Positions 20,489 through 28,454 of a DNA stretch of 64,000 nt are shown piece by piece. Each line of letters opens with the position of its first letter. Positions within the stretch are counted from its first letter, which is position 1. Under the pieces are notes generated by a model, which ran no database searches, was not told the origin of the DNA, and was given only the letters and a program-made list of their open reading frames with translations. The position numbers were made by a program, and so were the translations under genes. Origin of the DNA: Insolitispirillum peregrinum (GTDB taxonomy: Bacteria > Pseudomonadota > Alphaproteobacteria > Rhodospirillales > Rhodospirillaceae); assembly GCF_042665255.1 (NCBI RefSeq), contig NZ_JBHTCD010000007.1; one strand, written 5' to 3'.

Positions 20489-21751
20489 TCAGGCGGTCTT
20501 GAACAGGGCGTGGCGCTTTTTGCCTGCCGACAGCTTGAGGGTGCCGTCGATGATGTCGGCGGCGGTGATCAGCTGGTTTTCGTCTTCGACCTTGCCATCG
20601 TTCAGCTTGACGCCGCCGCCACGCACCAGACGACGGGCTTCGCCCTTCGACGCCGCGAACTCTGCCGTCACCAGCAGGTCGAGCAGCGCCACTCCGGCTG
20701 CGGCCTGTTCCGGCGACAGCGGATAGGTCGGCAGGTTTTCGCTCAGCGTCCCCTGTTCAAAGGTCTGCTCGGCGGTCTGGCGGGCGGTGCTGGCGGCTGC
20801 GGCCCCGTGGCACAGCGCGGTAACCTGATCGGCGAGAACCTTTTTGGCGTCGTTGATCGCCGCCCCGTCCAGAGACTCGAGACGGGCGATTTCGTCCAGC
20901 GGCAGTTCGGTGAACAGGCGCAGGAACCGGCCGACGTCGGCGTCTTCGGTGTTGCGCCAGTACTGCCAGAACTCGTAGGGCGACAGGCGTTCTTCGTTCA
21001 GCCACACCGCCCCGTTGGCGGTCTTGCCCATCTTGGCACCCGAGGAGGTGGTCAGCAGCGGCGAGGTCAGGCCGAACACTTCTGTGGCGTCCAGACGGCG
21101 GGTCAGTTCGACGCCGTTGATGATGTTGCCCCACTGGTCCGACCCACCCATCTGCAGGCGGATGCCGCCGCGCTTGTGCAGTTCGTGGAAGTCATAGCCC
21201 TGGAGGATCATGTAGTTGAATTCCAGGAAGGTCAGCGGCTGTTCACGGTCAAGGCGCAGCTTGACCGAGTCAAAGCTCATCATGCGGTTGATGGTGAAAT
21301 GCACACCGATCTCGCGCAGGAACGCCAGATAGTTCAGGTGGTCCAGCCAGTCGGCGTTGTTGACCATCACCGCATCGGTCGGGCCGTCGCCAAAGGTCAG
21401 GTACTTGGCGAACACCTTTTTGATGCCGTCCATGTTGGCCTGGATCTGCTCGTCGGTCAGCAGCTTGCGCGACTCGTCCTTGAACGACGGATCGCCGATC
21501 TTGGAGGTGCCGCCACCCATCAGGACCACCGGCTTGTGACCGGTCTTTTGCAGCCAGCGCAGCATCATGATCTGGATCAGCGACCCGACATGCAGGCTGT
21601 CTGCCGTGCAGTCAAAGCCAATATACGCCGGAACCACGCCAGCGGACATGACGGCATCAAGGCCCGCCAGATCGGTACACTGGTGATAATAGCCGCGTTC
21701 ACGGACCGTCTTGAGGAAGTCGGAGCGCACGGCTGTTGGTTCGGTGGACAT
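20489..21751 (-). CDS. tyrS: Tyrosyl-tRNA synthetase
   Basis: Charges tRNA-Tyr. 420 residues. The class I signatures are HVGS (54-57, the HIGH motif) and KMGKT (KMSKS equivalent). C-terminal S4 RNA-binding domain (SKGEARRLVRGGGVKLNDGK). Divergent from anmK with 104 bp between, a conserved alphaproteobacterial arrangement. Confidence 0.97.
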   Translation of the reverse strand: MSTEPTAVRSDFLKTVRERGYYHQCTDLAGLDAVMSAGVVPAYIGFDCTADSLHVGSLIQIMMLRWLQKTGHKPVVLMGGGTSKIGDPSFKDESRKLLTDEQIQANMDGIKKVFAKYLTFGDGPTDAVMVNNADWLDHLNYLAFLREIGVHFTINRMMSFDSVKLRLDREQPLTFLEFNYMILQGYDFHELHKRGGIRLQMGGSDQWGNIINGVELTRRLDATEVFGLTSPLLTTSSGAKMGKTANGAVWLNEERLSPYEFWQYWRNTEDADVGRFLRLFTELPLDEIARLESLDGAAINDAKKVLADQVTALCHGAAAASTARQTAEQTFEQGTLSENLPTYPLSPEQAAAGVALLDLLVTAEFAASKGEARRLVRGGGVKLNDGKVEDENQLITAADIIDGTLKLSAGKKRHALFKTA

Positions 21752-21771
21752 CTTTTTGGCTCTTCAACTGC

Positions 21772-21777
21772 TATAAT
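21772..21777 (+). promoter_or_regulatory. Extended -10 promoter for anmK
   Basis: TGCTATAAT is a perfect extended -10 (TGn plus TATAAT), 78 bp before the anmK start; the -35 region is poor, as expected for this class. Confidence 0.55.
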
Positions 21778-21805
21778 GATAAGGAAGGGTTGGAAACCCG
21801 CCGTC

Positions 21806-21834
21806 GATTTAGCACAATCGCGGCTTCTGGACAA
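21806..21834 (-). promoter_or_regulatory. Candidate tyrS promoter
   Basis: Minus strand TTGTCC, 17-bp spacer, TAAATC; 55 bp before the tyrS start. Confidence 0.5.
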
Positions 21835-21855
21835 TGTTAGGGCAGAGATTGCATC

Positions 21856-22965
21856 GTGACTGTTGAGACTTTTGCGCCCCGCTGGGCGATTGGCCTGATG
21901 AGCGGCACTTCGCTGGATGGCATTGATGCGGCCCTGATCGAAAGCGATGGCGAACGGGTGACCGCCATCGGTCCGGCGCTGACCGTTCCCTATCCGCCGA
22001 CCTTCCGCGCCGCCATCTATGGCACGCTGGGTGAACGCGGCGATGCCGAAACCATCGCCCGCGTCGAAACGGAAATCACCCGCCTGCACGGCGAGGCGGT
22101 GATGCACCTGATGAACGCCTCGGGGATGGCCCCCGAAGACATCTCGGTGGTCGGTTTCCATGGTCAGACCATCGCCCACCGGCCCGAGCAACGCTATACC
22201 CGCCAGCTGGGCAACGGCGCGCAACTGGCCAACACCGTCAAGGTACCGGTGGTGTTCGACCTGCGCAGCGCCGATGTGCAGGCTGGCGGGCAGGGGGCGC
22301 CACTGGTGCCGGTGTTCCATGCAGCGCTGGCCGAGGGACTGGAACGGCCGCTGGCGGTGCTGAACATCGGCGGGGTGGCCAACGTTACCCTGCTGTCCGA
22401 TGAGCATGACCTGCTGGCCTTTGACACCGGGCCGGGCAATGCCCTGATTGACGACTGGATGCATCGCCACACCGGGACTCCGCAGGATGCCGATGGCGCA
22501 GCGGCGGCGGCGGGCACCATCCACCGTGACGCGCTGACCAAAATTATCAGCCATCCGTGGTTCTCGGCTCCGCCGCCGAAGTCGCTGGACCGTGATGCCT
22601 TCATGTCGGCCTTTTCCCACCTTGAGGGCCTGTCGCTGGAAGACGGGGCGGCGACGCTCAGCGCCTTTACCGCCTTGTCGGTGGCACGGGCGGCAACCCT
22701 GATGCCCGTGCTGCCGAAACGCTGGCTGGTCTGTGGCGGTGGGCGCAACAACCCGACCCTGATGCGCCTGCTGCACGAAGAGCTGGGCGTGCCGGTCGAG
22801 GCCGTCGAAGAAGAAGGCTGGCACGGTGACGCGCTGGAGGCGCAGGCGTTCGGCTTCCTCGCCCTGCGGCACCTGCGCGGCCTGCCGCTGACCTTCCCCG
22901 GCACCACCGGCTGCCCGCAGCCGATGACCGGCGGGCGTCTGGTGCTGCCCGAGGCGGTGAACTGA
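21856..22965 (+). CDS. anmK: Anhydro-N-acetylmuramic acid kinase
   Basis: Phosphorylates and opens 1,6-anhydroMurNAc in cell-wall recycling. 369 residues, normal for the family. The ATPase-fold motif MSGTSLDGIDAAL is near the N-terminus; VVGFHGQTIAHRP and NIGGVANVTLL, FDTGPGNALID follow, all diagnostic. GTG start. Divergent from tyrS. Confidence 0.96.
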   Translation: MTVETFAPRWAIGLMSGTSLDGIDAALIESDGERVTAIGPALTVPYPPTFRAAIYGTLGERGDAETIARVETEITRLHGEAVMHLMNASGMAPEDISVVGFHGQTIAHRPEQRYTRQLGNGAQLANTVKVPVVFDLRSADVQAGGQGAPLVPVFHAALAEGLERPLAVLNIGGVANVTLLSDEHDLLAFDTGPGNALIDDWMHRHTGTPQDADGAAAAAGTIHRDALTKIISHPWFSAPPPKSLDRDAFMSAFSHLEGLSLEDGAATLSAFTALSVARAATLMPVLPKRWLVCGGGRNNPTLMRLLHEELGVPVEAVEEEGWHGDALEAQAFGFLALRHLRGLPLTFPGTTGCPQPMTGGRLVLPEAVN

Positions 22966-22968
22966 AGG

Positions 22969-23067
22969 ATGTGGAGCGCTGCTCCACACCTCGCCGGGGC
23001 CAGTCGGCCCCAGACCCCATTTCTTTGATTGTAAAAGAAAAAATAGGGGTTCGAGGGCATTCCAGAC
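22969..23067 (+). repeat. MITE-like element, copy D (right end missing)
   Basis: Has GTGGAGCGCTGCTCCACACC, the GGCCCCAGACCCCAT arm and the AATAGGGGTTCGAGGGC arm, then stops at the terminator that follows. No terminal CTGTCGTGTACTGTG. Confidence 0.7.
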
Positions 23068-23068
23068 A

Positions 23069-23111
23069 CAAAACGGCCCGCAGGGAGAACGCTCTCTGCG
23101 GGCCGTTTTGG
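23069..23111. terminator. Bidirectional terminator between anmK and the hydrolase gene
   Basis: AAAACGGCCCGCAG pairs with CTGCGGGCCGTTTT around GGAGAACGCTCT. A on one side and T on the other make it work for both convergent genes. Confidence 0.85.
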
Positions 23112-23140
23112 TGTGCGCTGGTCAGGCAAGCGAACCGGGC

Positions 23141-23785
23141 TTACACCCGTTCCATCGCGCCTTCGAGGTAGGTATCCACCGCTGCCGTCAGCGAGTCCAT
23201 GTGGTTGCTGAAGAAGTGGTTGGCCCCGGTGACCGACTTGTAATCGACCTTGATGTTCTTTTGCGCCTGCAGCTTGGTGGCGAGCTTTTGCGCCGAGACT
23301 TCGGGGACCACTTCGTCCGAGGCCCCGTGAACGATCAGTCCCGACGACGGGCAGGGCGCCAGGAACGAGAAGTCGTAGATGCTGGCCGGAGGGGTGACGG
23401 CGACAAAGCCGGCAATTTCCGGGCGGCGCATCAGCAACTGCATGCCGATCCAGGCCCCGAACTGGAACCCGGCCACCCAGCAGGAGGTGGCATTGGCATT
23501 GATGGTCTGCAACCAGTCGAGCGCCGAGGCGGCATCCGACAGTTCACCCTGACCATTGTCAAACGCACCCTGCGACCGGCCCACTCCCCGGAAATTGAAG
23601 CGCAGCACGGAAAAACCGCGCCGGGCAAAGGAGTGGTGCAGGTTATAGACCACCTTGTTGTTCATGGTGCCGCCGTGCTGCGGGTGCGGGTGCAGCACCA
23701 GGGCGATGGGAGCGTTGGCTACCTTGCTGTGATGGTAGCGACCTTCGAGACGGCCTTCCGGCCCATTGAAAATAACTTCAGGCAT
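23141..23785 (-). CDS. Alpha/beta-hydrolase-fold protein with altered nucleophile
   Basis: 214 residues of the short dienelactone-hydrolase-like group (LHPHPQHGGTMNNKVV, then LRFNFRGVGRSQG), similar to the family typified by Atu1826. The nucleophile elbow, usually G-x-S-x-G, reads GFQFGAW, with Gln108 where Ser is expected; Asp157 (GASDEVVP) and His190 (GANHFF) are kept. If the reading is right it may not be a classical esterase. No signal peptide, so cytoplasmic. Convergent with anmK across a terminator; substrate unknown. Confidence 0.8.
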   Translation of the reverse strand: MPEVIFNGPEGRLEGRYHHSKVANAPIALVLHPHPQHGGTMNNKVVYNLHHSFARRGFSVLRFNFRGVGRSQGAFDNGQGELSDAASALDWLQTINANATSCWVAGFQFGAWIGMQLLMRRPEIAGFVAVTPPASIYDFSFLAPCPSSGLIVHGASDEVVPEVSAQKLATKLQAQKNIKVDYKSVTGANHFFSNHMDSLTAAVDTYLEGAMERV

Positions 23786-23921
23786 GTTCCGCGTGCTGCT
23801 CTGCGAGGGCGTTCCAGGACGGGAAAGGGATTTCCCCGCCGGTCAGACGTTGCGCCTTGATCAAGACCGGCCCGATGAACGGTGGACCGGAGTGCTGGAC
23901 GTGTGCCGGGGGACTGTAATC

Positions 23922-23950
23922 TTGACCAAAAGAGTCGGAGATTTTATAGT
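23922..23950 (+). promoter_or_regulatory. Strong sigma-70-like promoter without assigned gene
   Basis: TTGACC, 17-bp spacer, TATAGT. Transcription would start near 23957 and point towards cysE (start 24415), about 460 nt away. Confidence 0.6.
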
Positions 23951-23956
23951 TATCCC

Positions 23957-24200
23957 AAGGCAACGACGGGAAGGTCAGGGTATGTCCGCTCCAGCCTGTT
24001 GACGGGCTGGCTGGCCGGTCCCTATCTCCTCCCCCAGTCTGACCCGAACAGGGCCGACCATCAGGGTTGATGACAGTCAGACACTGATCTGGTCGTCAGG
24101 TGTGAACCACTCCCCCATAAAAGGACCGCGCAAGCAGCCTCGCAAGGGGTCGGGCATAATAACACACTCCGGGCTACGCATTTCAACTGTGTAGATGGTT
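23957..24200 (+). ncRNA. Possible non-coding transcript or long cysE leader
   Basis: Within the 629-bp gap between the hydrolase and cysE. Downstream of the 23922 promoter there is no convincing ORF. Stems visible by eye include CAGCC/GGCTG (about 23992-24010) and an imperfect GACCATCAG/CTGATCTGGTC pair. No known RNA family recognised. Low confidence. Confidence 0.25.
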
Positions 24201-24414
24201 AGTGCTCTTGTTTCCGTCATCGGGGTGTGGAAAACTTTTGTGCAGGTGCACACCTTACCCCGCTGGCGGCCCGTTTTCTGTGACGGTCGTCATCCCCCCT
24301 TCGGGGGCGGGCGTGACCGGGGACGCGGCGGCAGGATGGCTGCGCGGCTCCGTCGTTAACCGCCGGATCGGGCAAGGACTGTTGCCGTTCCGGCTCTGTG
24401 ACCAGAGGATGACC

Positions 24415-25179
24415 ATGGTTCTTGCACGACTGAAGGAAGACATCGACACCATCATGGCCCGCGATCCCGCCGCCCGTTCGCGGCTGGAAGTGGTCCTGTG
24501 TTATCCGGGTGTCCATGCGATGATTGCCTATCGGTTGTCGCACTGGTGCTGGAAAAAGGACTTCCGGCTGGTCGCCCGGGTGATTTCGGCCACCGCCAAG
24601 GTGTTCACCGGCGTGGAAATCCATCCCGGGGCCACCATCGGGCGGCGGGTGTTCATTGACCACGCCACCGGGGTGGTGATCGGTGAAACCGCCGAAGTCG
24701 GCAATGATGTTACCCTGTATCAAGGAGTGACCCTGGGCGGAACGTCGCTGGAAAAGGGCAAACGCCACCCGACCCTGCTGGACGGGGTGATCGTCGGCTC
24801 GGGTGCGGCGATTCTCGGCCCGCACACGATTGGGGCTGGCGCGCGCGTCGGGGCCAATGCGGTGGTGCTGGACGATGTGCCGCCCGGGGTGACGGTGGTC
24901 GGCATTCCGGCCAAGGCGGTGGTGCGCAAGGACAAGACCAAAGCCGAAGAATTTTGCGCCTACGGCATGCCGACCGACGAAATGCCGGATCCGGTGGCTC
25001 GTGCCATGGATGCCCTGCGCGACCAGATCACCGCCCTGTCCGAGCGGGTGCGGGAGCTGGAAGGCACGCCCGCGACTGTTGTGCCGCTGACGGTCGCCCG
25101 CAGCGAAGAGGAACCGCCAGAGGTCCCACCGACAGATGGCAACGATCAGCCCCCGGCAAAAACAGCGGTCAGCGCCTGA
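24415..25179 (+). CDS. cysE: Serine O-acetyltransferase
   Basis: Makes O-acetylserine, the precursor for cysteine. 254 residues from ATG 24415 (AGAGG seven bases upstream); the long upstream open frame is not used. The N-terminal helical part (SRLEVVLCYPGVHAMIAYRLSHW) is followed by left-handed beta-helix hexapeptide repeats (IHPGATIGRRVFIDHATGVVIG, shown in part) with the catalytic His in DHATG. The Pro/Glu-rich C-terminal tail (about 215-254) is long. Upstream of iscR and the desulfurase, so cysteine supply and Fe-S assembly are adjacent. Confidence 0.95.
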   Translation: MVLARLKEDIDTIMARDPAARSRLEVVLCYPGVHAMIAYRLSHWCWKKDFRLVARVISATAKVFTGVEIHPGATIGRRVFIDHATGVVIGETAEVGNDVTLYQGVTLGGTSLEKGKRHPTLLDGVIVGSGAAILGPHTIGAGARVGANAVVLDDVPPGVTVVGIPAKAVVRKDKTKAEEFCAYGMPTDEMPDPVARAMDALRDQITALSERVRELEGTPATVVPLTVARSEEEPPEVPPTDGNDQPPAKTAVSA

Positions 25180-25228
25180 TCCCTGATCCGGCCCGGAACC
25201 GGCCCGGAACCGGATGGTGCAACAGGCA

Positions 25229-25258
25229 GGGCATAGGGGCGCATACCCCCTATGCCCG
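25229..25258 (+). terminator. cysE terminator
   Basis: GGGCATAGGGG pairs with CCCCTATGCCC around CGCATAC, followed by GTTTGTTTGTTG. Confidence 0.85.
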
Positions 25259-25305
25259 TTTGTTTGTTGTCAGGTTGTTGCTTTATGGGGCGGGAATGCA
25301 TAAAT

Positions 25306-25356
25306 AGGCACCTAGTAAGGTATGGTATTTTTACCAGACAAGTGTATAAGGTGCCT
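25306..25356 (+). promoter_or_regulatory. Candidate regulatory region of iscR
   Basis: Inverted words AGGCACC (25306-25312) and GGTGCCT (25350-25356) enclose GGTATGGTATTTTTACC, itself an inverted pair. The AT-rich stretch in an otherwise GC-rich gap is the probable iscR promoter/operator. It does not match the enterobacterial IscR type 1 site well. Confidence 0.35.
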
Positions 25357-25504
25357 CCCGCACCGGAATTTTGCCCGACCTCGCTGTCCTGTGTCAGCGA
25401 GGTAAAGGGTTCTTTATGGTCTGATGCAGGTCAGGCAGGAGTAAGCCGGGGGGACGGCACGGCTGGGTCCACACGCGGGTCAGCCTCTTGAGGGAGTAAA
25501 TGGA

Positions 25505-25969
25505 GTGAGACTGAGCACCAAAGGGCGTTATGCCGTGATGGCCATGGCCGATCTGGCATCCCATTCTGCGGGCAAGCCGGTGGCGCTGGCCGATATCGCG
25601 GAACGTCAGGAAATTTCGCTGTCCTATCTGGAACAGCTGTTCGGTCGCCTGCGCAAGGGCGGTCTGGTGAAAAGCGTCCGTGGTCCGGGTGGCGGCTATC
25701 TGCTGTCGCGGCATCCGGGCGAAATGCGCATTTCCGATATCATTCTGGCGGTTGATGAGCCGATCCAGACCACCCGCTGCGCGCCGGGCAGCCCGGCGGG
25801 CTGCCACAACAACAAGGGCCGCTGCCTGACGCACGATCTGTGGGAAGAGCTGGGCAACCAGATTTATCTCTACCTCAGCTCGGTGACGCTGGAACAGGTG
25901 TGCTCGCGGCAGGTGCTGGGGACCAGCGGCCTGTTCCGTGACGCGCTGTCCTCGACGGCAGCGCAATAA
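25505..25969 (+). CDS. iscR: Rrf2-family Fe-S regulator IscR
   Basis: Winged-helix regulator holding a [2Fe-2S] cluster; controls Fe-S assembly genes. 154 residues from GTG 25505, with GAGGGAG eight bases upstream. Starts MRLSTKGRYAVMAMADLA, the Rrf2 hallmark; the recognition region is SLSYLEQLFGRLRKGGLVKS. Three Cys (92, 100, 107) in TRCAPGSPAGCHNNKGRC match the IscR cluster region, with wider spacing than the E. coli protein. It heads the Fe-S group, but a repeat block separates it from iscS. Confidence 0.92.
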   Translation: MRLSTKGRYAVMAMADLASHSAGKPVALADIAERQEISLSYLEQLFGRLRKGGLVKSVRGPGGGYLLSRHPGEMRISDIILAVDEPIQTTRCAPGSPAGCHNNKGRCLTHDLWEELGNQIYLYLSSVTLEQVCSRQVLGTSGLFRDALSSTAAQ

Positions 25970-26102
25970 CGACGCCAATCCCGTCACCCCCGGCGGGACT
26001 GGCCTGATCATCCGACCTGTTGCGGGCTCCCTCATGGCCGATGGCCATGCTCCCCCGCAGCAGGTCGTTTGTCATTGGGCCTGCGTGCATTCAACCTGAC
26101 GC

Positions 26103-26270
26103 CATGGTACACGACGTTTGGGAAACAAGAGCGGGCTACCGCCCGAACCCGTTCGGGGCCTGAGGCCCCGATCCCCCATTTTTTCTTTTATGATTAAAGG
26201 AATGGGGTCTGGGGCCGACTGGCCCCAGCGAGGTGTGGAGCAGCGCTCCACGTTACTGTCGTGTACCATG
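26103..26270 (-). repeat. MITE-like element, copy E
   Basis: Ends CATGGTACACGACGTTTGG and ACTGTCGTGTACCATG. Complete internal hairpins, in the orientation opposite to copy A. Sits in the 402-bp gap between iscR and iscS. Confidence 0.8.
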
Positions 26271-26362
26271 ACCTGACGCAGGCATGCTGGTCCAACCTTT
26301 TGATCTGTCGCAGTGATTTTGCGCAAAACCGGTTCCCACCTTTGCCCTCACTGCTTTAAGGG
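26271..26362 (+). repeat. RIME-like repeat between iscR and iscS
   Basis: GCAGGCATGCTGGTCCAACC, then ATTTTGCGCAAAACCGG and CCACCTTTGCCCTCACTGC. It abuts MITE copy E and ends ten bases before the iscS start codon. Confidence 0.7.
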
Positions 26363-26371
26363 CCCTCGTTC

Positions 26372-27556
26372 ATGGCATCAGCGGTTTATCTCGACTGGAA
26401 CGCATCAGCCCCGGTGTCTGCCGAGGCGCGGGAGGCGGCTCTGCGCTGGATGGAGCAGCCGGGCAATCCGTCGTCGATCCATGGCAGCGGGCGGCGGGCG
26501 CGGGCGCTGGTCGAGGATGCGCGCACGCAGGTTGCCCTGCTGGCAGGCAATGGCCGTGCCGGGGCGGTGAAGCCGGGGCAGGTGGTGTTCACCTCCGGCG
26601 GGACCGAAGCACTTGCGCTGGCGCTGCACGGGCTGTTTCCGGCTCGCCAACTGGCCGAGGCTCCGCCGTTGCTGACCGCTCGCCGCTGTCTGGTGTCGGC
26701 GGTCGAACATCCGGCCGTGTTGGCCGCTGCCCATGCCGCTGGTGGTGCGCCGGCCGAACAGAGTCCGGTGCTGCCGTCGGGGCTGATTGATCTGCCGTGG
26801 CTGGAACAGCGTCTGGACCCGCAGCGAGATGATTTGCCGCAGGTGGTGGCGGTGCAACTGGCCAACAACGAAACTGGCGTCATTCAGCCGATGGCGCAGA
26901 TTGCCGATCTGGTCCACCGCGCCGGGGCCTTGCTGTTGTGTGATGCGGTGCAGGCAGCGGGGAAAATCCCGCTGGACCTGAGCGCGCTGGGGGCCGATGC
27001 GCTGGCCCTGTCGGCGCACAAGCTGGGCGGATTGCCGGGCTGTGGGGCGCTGGTGCTGGGGGCAGGGATCGGGGTCCGTCCGTTGCTGGCCGGAGGCGGA
27101 CAGGAACGCGGCCAGCGTGGCGGAACGCAAAACGGCGTTGGCATCGCCGCCTTTGGGGCAGCGGCAGCGCAGGCGCTGGCCTTGCTGGCCGATGGTGCCG
27201 GTGAACAGATGGCCGGGCGGCGTGACCGCATGCAGGCGGCGTTGCTGGCGCGGGCATCGCAGGCGGTGGTGCATGGTGGCGACGTTGAACGGTTGCCCAA
27301 CACCCTGTCGATCAGTTTGCCGGGTGTCGATCAGCAACGGCAGGTGATGGCGCTGGATCTGGCCGGCATTGCGGTCAGTGCCGGGTCGGCCTGCTCGTCG
27401 GGCAAGCTGGAGCCGTCGCATGTTTTGCTGGCGATGGGGATGGGGGAAATACTGGCCCGTCAGGCGATCCGCGTTTCCTTTGGGCATTCGACAGCGCAGG
27501 ATGATCTGGATCGATTCGTGGCCTGCTGGTCGGGACTGGTCCCGCCGCAGGCGTAA
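26372..27556 (+). CDS. iscS: Cysteine desulfurase (IscS/NifS type)
   Basis: PLP enzyme taking sulfur from cysteine for Fe-S clusters and tRNA thiolation. 394 residues. His113 (VEHPAV), PLP lysine Lys217 (SAHKLGG), and persulfide Cys341 in SAGSACSSGK, a class I (IscS-like) loop. The start lies directly behind a repeat block; AAGGG nine bases upstream can serve as SD. The order iscR-iscS-ferredoxin-mnmA lacks iscU, iscA and hscBA. MnmA nearby is a known acceptor of IscS sulfur. Confidence 0.92.
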   Translation: MASAVYLDWNASAPVSAEAREAALRWMEQPGNPSSIHGSGRRARALVEDARTQVALLAGNGRAGAVKPGQVVFTSGGTEALALALHGLFPARQLAEAPPLLTARRCLVSAVEHPAVLAAAHAAGGAPAEQSPVLPSGLIDLPWLEQRLDPQRDDLPQVVAVQLANNETGVIQPMAQIADLVHRAGALLLCDAVQAAGKIPLDLSALGADALALSAHKLGGLPGCGALVLGAGIGVRPLLAGGGQERGQRGGTQNGVGIAAFGAAAAQALALLADGAGEQMAGRRDRMQAALLARASQAVVHGGDVERLPNTLSISLPGVDQQRQVMALDLAGIAVSAGSACSSGKLEPSHVLLAMGMGEILARQAIRVSFGHSTAQDDLDRFVACWSGLVPPQA

Positions 27557-27791
27557 GCGGCTAAAGATCGTTCGTCATATTTTTGTCACCGAAACCCAGC
27601 AGATGCCGAGGTATGGCCGCAGTCCGGGGCGGGCGTACCCTGTAGGTGTACATCCGCCTCTTGCCTGAATGGCACGAGGCAGGTACACATCGTGCGCTGC
27701 AAACCGCTGTGTCAGCCCTTTTGTGCGATGCGGTATGCGGCGGTTGGCTGTCTTTTGTCCTCCCCCTCGGACCTTCCATGGAGATTCTCAG

Positions 27792-28124
27792 ATGCCCAGG
27801 ATGACCTTCATCGACCCCAATGGGACTCGCCACGACGTGGATGCGCCAGAGGGGCTGTCGGTCCTCGAAATTGCACACCAGAACAAGATCGGTCTGGAAG
27901 GTGCCTGCGAAGGCTCGCTGGCCTGCTCGACCTGTCATGTGGTGATCGACCCCGAGTGGTTCGACCGTCTGGAAGAGCCGAGCGAAGACGAAGAAGACAT
28001 GCTCGATCTGGCCTTTGGCCTGACCAAGACCAGCCGTCTGGGCTGCCAGATCCTGATGAGCACCAAGCTCGATGGTCTGGTGGTGCGTCTGCCCGAAGGC
28101 ACCCGCAACGCCCTCGACGACTAA
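27792..28124 (+). CDS. fdx: [2Fe-2S] ferredoxin, ISC/adrenodoxin type
   Basis: Electron donor in Fe-S cluster assembly. 110 residues from ATG 27792 (GGAG upstream); the longer open frame upstream is not used. Cluster ligands Cys39, Cys45, Cys48 (CEGSLACSTCHV) and Cys85 (RLGCQI) have the adrenodoxin spacing. An acidic segment EEPSEDEEDMLD follows, as in ISC ferredoxins. Downstream of iscS by 235 bp. Confidence 0.94.
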   Translation: MPRMTFIDPNGTRHDVDAPEGLSVLEIAHQNKIGLEGACEGSLACSTCHVVIDPEWFDRLEEPSEDEEDMLDLAFGLTKTSRLGCQILMSTKLDGLVVRLPEGTRNALDD

Positions 28125-28199
28125 TACGATGATTACGTGAACGGTGGCGCTTTCCGGGCTAAATGGCTCTGGACGAACAGACGCCCTGTTCCCATATTT

Positions 28200-28244
28200 G
28201 CAAGGCACCGCGCACAGCCTGTTGCGCGGTGCCTTGTTGTTTTG
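28200..28244 (+). terminator. fdx terminator
   Basis: GCAAGGCACCGCGCA pairs with TGCGCGGTGCCTTG, loop CAGCCTGT, then TTGTTTT. Textbook intrinsic terminator. Confidence 0.9.
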
Positions 28245-28253
28245 GACAGGCCC

Positions 28254-28423
28254 GGACAGTTGAGAAACAAGATCGTGGAGCGCTGCTCCACGCCTCGCTG
28301 GGGCCTTGGGCCCCAGACCCCATTCTTTTGATCATCAAAGAGAAACGGGGGGCTTGGGGGCATTGGCCCCCAAACGGGTGCGGGCGGTAGCCTGCCTGTT
28401 GTTCTTTCCCTGTCGTGACCTGA
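28254..28423 (+). repeat. MITE-like element, copy F
   Basis: Degenerate left end GGACAGTTGAGAAACAAG, complete palindrome and long stem (GGCCCCAGACCCCATT / AACGGGGGGCTTGGGGGC), right end CCCTGTCGTGACCTG. Ends about 30 bp before mnmA. Confidence 0.75.
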
Positions 28424-28454
28424 ACCACGTTCGATTTTTTAGCGGAACCCTGAC

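Noticed and set aside
23957..24200. 6S RNA, SRP RNA or RNase P RNA at the orphan promoter
   Set aside because: Searched by eye for the conserved cores of these RNAs and did not find them.
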